Part shown: positions 43,140-49,854 of the stretch, in pieces | Layout: each line of letters begins with the position of its first letter | How positions within the stretch are numbered: position 1 is the stretch's first letter | From: RBG-16-64-43 sp035288225 | GTDB taxonomy: Bacteria > Chloroflexota > Anaerolineae > Anaerolineales > RBG-16-64-43 | Length of the DNA: 64,000 nucleotides | Direction: 5' to 3' | Assembly: GCA_035288225.1 (NCBI GenBank) | Contig: DATEAT010000052.1 | Coordinates: 3,058-67,057, forward strand | Translations under genes and position numbers: made by a program | Notes under the pieces: model-generated | Databases searched by the model: none | The model's input: the letters and a program-made list of their open reading frames with translations, nothing else | What the model was told of the DNA's origin: nothing

Positions 43140-43430
43140 GAGATTGTCATTCCGAGGGGCAGTGCCCCGAGAACTCCCGGCTCCTGCGTCACGCCGTCAT
43201 GATGTCGGAGGCCGGCAACTCACGCCACGCCGCGGGCGCGCCATAGCGTGGCCCACCAAGGGGAGCCTGTGGGTCATTCCGAGGGGGTCGCAACCCTGAC
43301 CGGCTCTCGCCTGCAGACGCGGCCTGCAACCCATCGGCCACACACCCTCTGCGTCGCGCGTGCGCGGGCCTCCGTGCGCATGCCATCCGCAACCAGGTAA
43401 TCGCAAGGCATGCTATGCCCTCTCCCCACA
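43140..43430. repeat. composite dispersed repeat (modules C, B-like, C, A)
   Basis: TCATTCCGAGGGGCAGTGCC (from 43147) is module C. GGGCGCGCCATAGCGTGG (43234-43251) is a decayed module B palindrome. CATTCCGAGGGGGTCGC (from 43274) is a second module C. The region ends with module A (CGCAAGGCATGCTATGCCCT, 43403-43422). The order mirrors the copy at 21763. Confidence 0.75.
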
Positions 43431-43451
43431 AGAGCCTTAGCGGTCAACGCC

Positions 43452-44249
43452 CTAAGCCGGCTTGAACGCGCGCAGCGTCAGGCTGAAGAGTTCAACCTCC
43501 CCATCGTGGTGCCACGCCTCGCGCGAGGTCACCTCAATCGGCGCGAACCCGGCGTCGCGGATGGCCCCCAAGTACTCGCCCTCAGTCAGCGCGCCGGATA
43601 CGCAACCCGCCCAACTGGCCAAGTCGCGCCGCTGCGCTTCGGGCAGCGGTCGATCGGAGACGATATCCGAGAGCGAGAGCCACCCGCCCGGGCGCAGCAC
43701 GCGGAAGGCTTCGCGGAAGACGGCCGCCTTGTCGGGCGCCAGGTTGATGACGCAGTTGGAGAGGATCACATCCACCGAGTGTGCCTCCACCGGCAGGGCT
43801 TCGATGTACCCTTGACGGAATTCAACGTGCCGGTCGAGGCCCAGCCGTTGGGCGTTGGCGCGCGCGAGCTCAAGCATCTCCGGCGTCATATCGACCCCGA
43901 TGACTCGCCCCGTCGCGCCCCCTTCGGGCGCAACCGCACGCGCGGCAAGGAAGGCATCGTAACCCCCGCCACTTCCCAGGTCGAGCACCACCTGCCCCGG
44001 GCGCAACGCGGCAATGGCGGTGGGGCTGCCGCATCCCCAGGATGCCAGGACGGGAGCAGCCTCGCCCTGGGCGAGGTTGGCTTCGCTGGTCACGGCCCCC
44101 GCCCCGCAGCAGGCATTGCCCGCGCTCCCGGCTCCACAGCCGCAGCCGCTCGCAGAACTCAGCTCCGCCGCCTCGCGCGCACTGCGGGCGTAATGCTCGC
44201 GCACTGCGGCGTGAGTGGCCTGGCCCTCTTTCTCAACGATCTCACTCAT
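43452..44249 (-). CDS. arsM: arsenite S-adenosylmethionine methyltransferase ArsM
   Basis: A protein of 265 residues methylating As(III). It starts MSEIVEKEGQATHAAVREHYARSA. The Cys-rich GCGCGAGSAGNACCG precedes the SAM-binding LRPGQVVLDLGSGGGYDAFLAA. SVDVILSNCVINLAPDK supplies the conserved catalytic Cys, and ASWAGCVSGALTEGEY the second. These are ArsM landmarks. GGAGG lies before the ATG at 44249; an upstream in-frame start is discarded. Its start overlaps the arsR stop (ATGA), so both are under ArsR control. Confidence 0.93.
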   Translation of the reverse strand: MSEIVEKEGQATHAAVREHYARSAREAAELSSASGCGCGAGSAGNACCGAGAVTSEANLAQGEAAPVLASWGCGSPTAIAALRPGQVVLDLGSGGGYDAFLAARAVAPEGGATGRVIGVDMTPEMLELARANAQRLGLDRHVEFRQGYIEALPVEAHSVDVILSNCVINLAPDKAAVFREAFRVLRPGGWLSLSDIVSDRPLPEAQRRDLASWAGCVSGALTEGEYLGAIRDAGFAPIEVTSREAWHHDGEVELFSLTLRAFKPA

Positions 44250-44602
44250 CTCGCGACCTCCAAATTCAATTTCACCGCCGGACGCGGTGGACAACAGATT
44301 TGCGACCAGCCCTTGGATAGGCGTTGCATCTCATCGGCGAACCACGCCATGGCTTGAGCATCCAGGCAGTAGCACGTGGCCGGGCCTTCCACCTCGCCGG
44401 TCACCCAGCCGGCCTGGCGCAACACCTTGAGGTGTTGGCTGACCGTGGATTGCGCCAGCCCGCTGAACTGCACCAAGTCGCCGGTGATGCATTGCGGGTT
44501 GGCGACCATGTAGCGCAGCAGGCGAAGCCGCAGCGGGTTGCCCAGTGCACGCGCCATGCGCACCAGCCGTGCCTCATCCGATTTCAAACGCACGTCCTTC
44601 AT
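44246..44602 (-). CDS. arsR: ArsR-family repressor
   Basis: A winged-helix regulator of 118 residues. MARALGNPLRLRLLRYMVANPQCITGDLVQFSGLAQSTVSQHLKVLRQAGWVTGEVEG covers the DNA-binding domain (residues about 16-75). Cysteines at CYCLD and ICCPP in the C-terminal third are candidate arsenite ligands; their placement differs from the classical ELCVC helix, so it belongs to another ArsR subtype. It is co-transcribed with arsM and preceded by a palindromic operator. Confidence 0.92.
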   Translation of the reverse strand: MKDVRLKSDEARLVRMARALGNPLRLRLLRYMVANPQCITGDLVQFSGLAQSTVSQHLKVLRQAGWVTGEVEGPATCYCLDAQAMAWFADEMQRLSKGWSQICCPPRPAVKLNLEVAR

Positions 44603-44615
44603 TGGCCTCGCCTCT

Positions 44616-44651
44616 ATATCGTAATTATACGATATATAGCCGGAAAGTCAA
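44616..44651 (-). promoter_or_regulatory. arsR promoter and operator
   Basis: On the minus strand TTGACT (44651-44646) and TATAAT (44629-44624) are 16 bases apart. The perfect palindrome ATATCGTA-ATTA-TACGATAT (44616-44635) covers the -10, a classic ArsR repression layout. The -35 lies in one arm of the terminator of the neighbouring gene. Confidence 0.85.
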
Positions 44652-44672
44652 GGGGCCGCGAGGCCCCTTGAC
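44649..44672 (-). terminator. terminator of the SPFH gene
   Basis: TCAAGGGGCC and GGCCCCTTGA flank a GCGA loop, 20 bases after the stop at 44692. On the minus strand CTTTCC follows. Confidence 0.75.
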
Positions 44673-44691
44673 CGTGGGTTGCGTGGAGCGG

Positions 44692-45723
44692 TTACTTCTT
44701 CAGATACTCTTCGAGCGCGGCCTTGGCAATGCGGTAGGTCGTCCCGATCTTCTTGGCCTTGAGCTCGCCGGCGGTGATCAGTGCAAGCACATCTTCTTCG
44801 CCCACCTTGAGCAGCCCGGCTGCGTCCGAAACCGTCATCACATCCGGCATGGCTCCCGCCGCGCCACCGGCGGCGCCGGCCGCCCCACCCTGTAGTGCCT
44901 GGCCCATCACCTGGCCGATCGACATGCCGGCTCCGATGCCGGCGGTAAGCCCGGCCCCGCCCTGCGGGTTGCGCGCCGCTTCGCGCATCGCATCGGCTGC
45001 CTGCAACTGAGTGTAGGTGCCCATGTCGAGCATGCCCATCGCCCGCAATTCTTCGGCGCTCTTCTCCGAGGGCTTGAGGTTTTCGATGTAGAAGGTCTTC
45101 AGCGTCAGGCCCACTGCGCGGAAGTCGTCCTGTCCCTTGGCGCGCACGCCGGCGCCGAGCTCCTCGGTCAGCCCGATGAGTTCCGGCACCGACTTCTTGG
45201 CACCCACCTCGCCGAGCATGTCTTGCAGCTTCGAGAGCAGGATGGCGCGCAGCCGGCCCTGGATCTCACTCGTGGCATAGGCGCCGGTGGCGCCCACGAT
45301 TTGGGTGACGAACTGCTGCGGGTCGTGGACCTGGTAGGAGTAAGAGCCGAAGCCCTGCATCAGCGCCACGCCCAGGCCCATGCCGGGGTTGCGCACGATG
45401 ATCGGCTGAGGGGTGCCCCATTTCTCGTTGGTGAACTCGCGCAACGAGACGAAGTACACCTCGGCGGTGAACGGCGTGCGCTCGTTGAAGGCTTTGCCGA
45501 TCAGGTCGATCAGATACGGAATGTTGGCAGTGGAAATGGTGTGCCGCCCGGCGAGGAAGACATCCAGCGCCTTGCCGTCGCGGAAGAACACCGCCGCCTG
45601 CGACTCGCGCACGATCACCTGCGAGCCGATGCGGAAATCGCCGAACCCGGTCTCGGGAAAGCGATGGACGATCTCATCCTTCATTTCGTTCGGGTATTCG
45701 ATAACATCGAAGATTCTAGCCAT
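44692..45723 (-). CDS. SPFH/band-7 protein with C-terminal excisionase-like HTH
   Basis: A protein of 343 residues. Residues about 25-215 form an SPFH domain of the YdjI/virion-core type (GSQVIVRESQAAVFFRDGKALDVFLAGRHTISTANIPYL). A Gly/Ala-rich low-complexity linker follows (GAGLTAGIGAGMS... QALQGGAAGAAGGAAGAM). The last 50 residues (MTVSDAAGLLKVGEEDVLALITAGELKAKKIGTTYRIAKAALEEYL) match MerR/excisionase-type helix-turn-helix domains. No transmembrane helix is seen. In this SPFH subtype such C-terminal modules probably mediate protein contacts or quality control. It follows the gene at 45796 by 72 bases. Confidence 0.85.
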   Translation of the reverse strand: MARIFDVIEYPNEMKDEIVHRFPETGFGDFRIGSQVIVRESQAAVFFRDGKALDVFLAGRHTISTANIPYLIDLIGKAFNERTPFTAEVYFVSLREFTNEKWGTPQPIIVRNPGMGLGVALMQGFGSYSYQVHDPQQFVTQIVGATGAYATSEIQGRLRAILLSKLQDMLGEVGAKKSVPELIGLTEELGAGVRAKGQDDFRAVGLTLKTFYIENLKPSEKSAEELRAMGMLDMGTYTQLQAADAMREAARNPQGGAGLTAGIGAGMSIGQVMGQALQGGAAGAAGGAAGAMPDVMTVSDAAGLLKVGEEDVLALITAGELKAKKIGTTYRIAKAALEEYLKK

Positions 45724-45795
45724 GTGTTTCTCTCCGTGATGCTGAGCGGCGCCTGAACGGGCGGCGCGCTGTGGCGGATGGCGCCTGGCCGGCCG

Positions 45796-46314
45796 TTAGC
45801 CGGAGGTCAGGATCACCTCGCCCCGGCGGTCGAACAGATCGATGCATTCCTGGGCCAAGGCCGTCAGATTGCGAACGGCCGCCGGCAGCCCCTCGCCCCC
45901 GATGGAGGAGGCCACGTTGTCGACCGCACCGGAGACCAGGGCCACCTTGTCGAGCAGCGTGCTGTCGTATTGATACAGCTTGTCGAGCTCGGCCTCGTTC
46001 ACCTTGACCGCATCGAAGAAACCCGAGTAGCCATAGGCCGCATGGCGCACACGATCGACGAGCGCGCGCAGCTTCATGACAGAGGCTTCCAGGTCGTCGA
46101 GCGACTCGATCTGCCCTTGGGCCACGAGCTGGCGCTGCAGTTCCGAAATGCGCGACCACTGCTCCTCATAGCGGCTGGCCACCGTCGTGCGCAGCAGCTT
46201 ATCGGCATCGCGCCGGTTCGAGCGCTCGACGTAGCCCTTGAAACCAGGGATCACGGCGACGATCTTCTCGAAGAAGTTGCGGGCGCCCTTGATTTTAGAA
46301 ACGAGATCAGTCAT
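45796..46314 (-). CDS. helical protein of unknown function, partner of the SPFH gene
   Basis: A protein of 172 residues, not recognised. It starts MTDLVSKIKGARNFFEKIVAVIPGFKGYVERSNRRDADKLLRTTVASRYEEQWSRI and is mostly helical and charged, with a likely coiled coil over residues 45-85. It has no signal peptide or membrane segment. GGAGATGAAGC precedes the ATG and a good promoter lies upstream. It is in one operon with the SPFH gene and may recruit or regulate it, in the way PspA-like helical proteins pair with SPFH proteins; this is inference. Confidence 0.65.
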   Translation of the reverse strand: MTDLVSKIKGARNFFEKIVAVIPGFKGYVERSNRRDADKLLRTTVASRYEEQWSRISELQRQLVAQGQIESLDDLEASVMKLRALVDRVRHAAYGYSGFFDAVKVNEAELDKLYQYDSTLLDKVALVSGAVDNVASSIGGEGLPAAVRNLTALAQECIDLFDRRGEVILTSG

Positions 46315-46369
46315 GCTTCATCTCCTTGCCATGTGGCCCGGCGCCACGGCGGCGCAGGTCGTGTAGGCA

Positions 46370-46397
46370 ATTATATGGCAGTCGCGGTGAAGCGCAA
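46370..46397 (-). promoter_or_regulatory. promoter of the SPFH operon
   Basis: On the minus strand TTGCGC (46397-46392) and TATAAT (46375-46370) are 16 bases apart, 55 bases upstream of the ATG. Confidence 0.7.
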
Positions 46398-46469
46398 CCC
46401 ATGTGTGCCTTCCCGGCCGCTTCCACAGAGGATATACGCTTCGGCCGCGGAGGGGTTGCACGCGCTGGC

Positions 46470-46769
46470 TTACAGCAGCCGGTCGCCCACCATGGCCAGC
46501 ATCACCAGCGCCAAGTAGACATGGGAGAATTTGTGGACGCGCCGGGCAAGTGCGCGCTCCGCCGTGCGGCGCAGGCCCCACGCCAAACGCAAGAAGTAAG
46601 CTCCCAGTACGAGCGCGAGCAGCACATACAAGCCCCCCAGCAGACCGAGCGCGGCCGGGACCAGCGTCATGGCCGCCATCTGCAGGCTATAGAGCCACAC
46701 CTGGCGTGCCGGAGAGACTCCTCCGCCTTGGCTCCGTTGCTCAAGAGGCGCAGATGACCGGCGCGGATT
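46470..46769 (-). pseudogene. C-terminal remnant of a heme o synthase (CtaB-like UbiA prenyltransferase)
   Basis: The recognisable part is QVWLYSLQMAAMTLVPAALGLLGGLYVLLALVLGAYFLRLAW...HVYLALVMLAMVGDRLL, which corresponds to the last three membrane helices of CtaB. The full enzyme has about 300 residues; here only about 85 are homologous, and the frame is closed by TGA at 46772-46770. The 5' part, with the two Asp-rich prenyl-diphosphate motifs, is absent from the surrounding sequence. A GTG within the fragment could start a 76-residue peptide, but the lack of a ribosome site argues for a decaying gene. Confidence 0.7.
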
Positions 46770-46912
46770 TCAGATGAGTATTCGGCCAACTCCGGCGCAG
46801 TCTATCTTTTTGTACTGAGGGTGTCAACGAGGGCAACGCCGAGCTGTTCGGACATGGCCCTTCCTGTCCGAACTCGAAAACTCGCCATCGGATGATGCGC
46901 GGGCGACGAAGG

Positions 46913-48073
46913 TTATGGCGCGGGTTGGGGAAGCTCGCCGCCGCACGCGGATCGGTAGTAGGCGGCCTCAATGTCGTAGTTGGCGAGGGCGAATTCGTGC
47001 GCCGCCTGGCTGATCTCGGCCGCCTTGCGCATCTGGGCGACAAGCCCAGGGTAGCCCCATTCGCGCGGCAGGACCATCAGCGGATCTTCCACCTCGCGCT
47101 CCTTGTCGTTCAGAGGAATCCAATTGAACATAAGTGGGCCGCGCGCGCTGAAGGTGAAGGCCAGGCGGTAGCCAGCCTCTCGCACGAGCCGTGCGGCAGG
47201 TGTCGTGAAGTTGCCGCCCGGCCAGACAAACGCCACCGGCAAACGCCCGAAATGCTTCTCGAGAATTGGAAGCGGGCCGAAGATCTCGTTGTGGACGTAC
47301 TCATCGGAGGAATTCGGATGGATCGTCAGGTTGTGCTCATAGCCATGGGCCTGAAACTCGACCCGTCCCGTCGCCGCCAACGCCTCGGCCCGTTGCCACA
47401 ATCCCTCACGTCGGTCCGTGTCGCCGATCGGCCAGGCCATCGACATGGTCCAGTTGTTGGCGATCATGACCGGCATCATGTGGTCCTCGACCGTGCCGGC
47501 ATTGCGGTCATCGACGATCCACACCATCGACAGGCGCGGGATGGAGGCGTTGCTTTCGAGGAAGTCGGCGGCCTGGGTCATGGTGACCGTGGTAAAGCCC
47601 AGCTGGTTAGCCCAGTAGACGCTGGCCTGCAAGTCTTCCACCGGCGTAGTGGTATCGCCCGGCCCGCGGTTGCCGGCGGAGCTCACCCCATGGAAAGCCA
47701 CCGGCACGATGAGCGTTCCGGGTGCGCTGCGGGCCGGATCCCACCGCGCGCGCAAGTAAACGCAGGTGTTGGCGATATACCCGGCCGGCTGCACGCCGCG
47801 CAACAAGCGTGATGTGGTGAAGGTGGTGAGAACCGGCGGAGTCGCGCTTGGCGTCGGCACCGCGGTGGGCCGGGGCGTAGCTGTGGAAGTGGGAACGGCG
47901 CTCGGGGTGGGCGATGCGCGGGTGGCCGTCAAGGTGGCGGGGTGTGCCAGGGTCTCCGTTGCGGGCCCGCTCGCGCCGGGCCGGCCGCAGCCTGCGATGA
48001 GCGCGCCGACGAGAATGGCGACGCTGAACGAAGTGGGCAGAGCCCGAGGAGAAGCTATTCGCCGCGTCCCCAT
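46913..48073 (-). CDS. polysaccharide deacetylase-like lipoprotein
   Basis: A protein of 386 residues, exported. The signal peptide SVAILVGALIAGC ends in a lipobox. A long Thr/Pro/Ala-rich linker follows (PTSTATPRPTAVPTPSAT). The catalytic part has VPVAFHGVSS, MVWIVDDRNAGT at the place of the NodB 'TFDDG' metal motif, and VEFQAHGYEHNLTIHP, the HxxxH zinc motif. PVAFVWPGGNF corresponds to the later RxPxG/Y motif region. The first motif has a variant ending (DDR rather than DDG). The ATG at 48073 overlaps the membrane-protein gene by 19 bases. The likely substrate is an acetylated surface polysaccharide. Confidence 0.75.
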   Translation of the reverse strand: MGTRRIASPRALPTSFSVAILVGALIAGCGRPGASGPATETLAHPATLTATRASPTPSAVPTSTATPRPTAVPTPSATPPVLTTFTTSRLLRGVQPAGYIANTCVYLRARWDPARSAPGTLIVPVAFHGVSSAGNRGPGDTTTPVEDLQASVYWANQLGFTTVTMTQAADFLESNASIPRLSMVWIVDDRNAGTVEDHMMPVMIANNWTMSMAWPIGDTDRREGLWQRAEALAATGRVEFQAHGYEHNLTIHPNSSDEYVHNEIFGPLPILEKHFGRLPVAFVWPGGNFTTPAARLVREAGYRLAFTFSARGPLMFNWIPLNDKEREVEDPLMVLPREWGYPGLVAQMRKAAEISQAAHEFALANYDIEAAYYRSACGGELPQPAP

Positions 48074-48459
48074 CGGCGCACCGCAGGCAAGAACAGCAGC
48101 ACGAGCACGGCGGCGGCCATGAGGGTGACCACCCACAGATGCAAGAGCGAGAGCAACCCCAGGATGAGTGTCACCGGCCAGCCCCACTTGTTGCGCATCC
48201 ACAACCCCAACGTGGCGCCCCACCACGAGGTGCCGACAATCACGAGCGGCCAGTCGAACGCGGCGGGAGAAAGACCCGCTGCGGCAACCAGCGTGACCCA
48301 TAGTTCCTGCCCCCCAACCGCGAAGGGCACACTGCCCGTCAGGCGAGTGGCCAATCCTTGCCAAGCCATCCACATGCCGGCTACAAACCCAAGAATCACA
48401 ATGGCCACCAGGCTGAGGGTCGGGCGTTCGCGGCTGGCGACGGCCTGCGTCGGTGTCAT
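48055..48459 (-). CDS. small multi-pass membrane protein of unknown function
   Basis: A protein of 134 residues with about four predicted membrane helices: LSLVAIVILGFVAGMWMAW, ELWVTLVAAAGLS, WPLVIVGTSWWGATLGLWM and WPVTLILGLLSLLHLWVVTLMAAAVLVLLFL. No motif identifies a function. It overlaps the deacetylase-like lipoprotein gene, so the two probably work in the same envelope process. Confidence 0.65.
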   Translation of the reverse strand: MTPTQAVASRERPTLSLVAIVILGFVAGMWMAWQGLATRLTGSVPFAVGGQELWVTLVAAAGLSPAAFDWPLVIVGTSWWGATLGLWMRNKWGWPVTLILGLLSLLHLWVVTLMAAAVLVLLFLPAVRRWGRGE

Positions 48460-48545
48460 GGCCCACCTCGTGCGGAAGAGAGTGCCGCTGGGAATCTCAT
48501 AACCTGCCTCGGGTTCCGGGCTGGCCGGCCATTCCGCGATTTGGA

Positions 48546-49706
48546 TTAGTACAAGAACATCGGCTTACCAACAACCGTTTTCACTTTCGGGCGGTATTCC
48601 TTCTCGTCGTAGAATTCCTTCACGTCCACTTGGCGCTTTCCCTGAATGGCCGTGTCGACGGGCACGGTGGTGAAGCAGCCCTTCTGCACGGCCACCATGC
48701 GCCCGAAATTGCCCTGCGCCATTTGCTGCATCGCCAGGTTGCCGTACGAGATGGCGACCATGCGGTCGAGAGAGTCGGGCGGCCCTGCGCGCATCAGGTA
48801 GGCCAGTGTCTGGTTTAAGAATTCGAGGCCGGTCAGCTTCTTGAGCGCTTCGCTCGTCATCGGACCGATGCCGCCCAGCTTCTTGTGACCGAACGCGTCC
48901 TCCTGGCCGGCTTCGACGATCTCGCCCCCCAGCATGCTTGCCCCTTCGGAAACGACCACCACGGCATAGCGGCTGGGGTTGCGTTGCCGGTCCGCCACGA
49001 CCATCGGCGCCAGGCGCTGGACGTCGAACGGCACTTCGCTGATGAGTGCGCGGTCAGCATCCGCCAGATAAGCGGCGATGAGGGCCGTCTCGCCGCTGTT
49101 GCGCCCAAAGAGCTCCACCATCAGCACCCGCTCGTGACTTCCGCTTGGCGTGCGCAATGCATGAATGAATTCAACACTGCGCGAGACGGCCGTGCTAAAC
49201 CCGATGCAGTAGTCGGTGCCGTAGACGTCGTTGTCCATCGTCTTGGGGATTGCCACGACCTTGACGCCTTCCTTGTGCAGCCGGGCCGCAAACGAAAGCG
49301 TATCGTCGCCGCCAATCGGGATCAATGCATCCACCTTGAGATGGGAAAGCACGCGCAGCGTGTGGTCGGTGCAGTCCACGGTGGTCTTGCCCTCCTCGAG
49401 CGGATACTGGCTCTTGAGGAATTCGGGCAGGTCCTTGGGTTTGACCTTCTGCGGGTTGGTGCGCGAGGTGTGCAGGAAGGTTCCCCCGTCGCGATCGACC
49501 GTGCGGACCGTTTCGCGCGTGAGGGGCAGCACCAGCCCCGTGTTGGTGTGCGAGTCAGCCGCCGGGTTGTAATGAAGAAGACCACCCCACCCACGGCGGA
49601 CCCCCAAAACGTCCCAGCCCATCTCCTCGGCCGCCAGCACCACGGCCTTGATGGCGACATTCAACCCCGGGACATCGCCTCCACCGGTAAGAATGCCAAT
49701 GCGCAT
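48546..49706 (-). CDS. pfp: 6-phosphofructokinase, PPi-dependent type
   Basis: A protein of 386 residues phosphorylating fructose 6-phosphate. It starts MRIGILTGGGDVPGLNVAIK. Residues 132-135 read GGDD and 154-160 read PKTMDND. In group A phosphofructokinases, Asp at the first site and Lys at the second indicate pyrophosphate as donor, whereas ATP enzymes have GGDG and PGTIDND. The enzyme would therefore be reversible and save ATP. GAGGAGG precedes the ATG, and a TATAAT lies at 49772-49767 (minus). The gene is monocistronic. Confidence 0.92.
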   Translation of the reverse strand: MRIGILTGGGDVPGLNVAIKAVVLAAEEMGWDVLGVRRGWGGLLHYNPAADSHTNTGLVLPLTRETVRTVDRDGGTFLHTSRTNPQKVKPKDLPEFLKSQYPLEEGKTTVDCTDHTLRVLSHLKVDALIPIGGDDTLSFAARLHKEGVKVVAIPKTMDNDVYGTDYCIGFSTAVSRSVEFIHALRTPSGSHERVLMVELFGRNSGETALIAAYLADADRALISEVPFDVQRLAPMVVADRQRNPSRYAVVVVSEGASMLGGEIVEAGQEDAFGHKKLGGIGPMTSEALKKLTGLEFLNQTLAYLMRAGPPDSLDRMVAISYGNLAMQQMAQGNFGRMVAVQKGCFTTVPVDTAIQGKRQVDVKEFYDEKEYRPKVKTVVGKPMFLY

Positions 49707-49766
49707 GAGAGTCCTCCTCGAATGAATGGAAGATGGCGGCTGCGAGGCACGCGCGAATGCGTCGTG

Positions 49767-49772
49767 ATTATA
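49767..49772 (-). promoter_or_regulatory. -10 element upstream of pfp
   Basis: TATAAT on the minus strand, about 60 bases before the pfp ATG; the -35 is not clear. Confidence 0.5.
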
Positions 49773-49807
49773 CCTGGCAGAGGCAGCCTATCGCAGCCGC
49801 GCGAAGA

Positions 49808-49825
49808 ACTCCCCTTGCGGGGAGT
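49808..49825 (-). terminator. hairpin after dnaE
   Basis: ACTCCCC and GGGGAGT flank a TTGC loop, 30 bases past the dnaE stop; on the minus strand TCTTCG follows, so the T-tract is weak. Confidence 0.5.
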
Positions 49826-49854
49826 GGGCGCATCCTGGATTCTCGGCAACCGAG

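Noticed and set aside
43410..44357. Plus-strand frame of 315 codons antisense to arsM
   Set aside because: It begins inside a dispersed repeat and mirrors arsM; no domain is visible.
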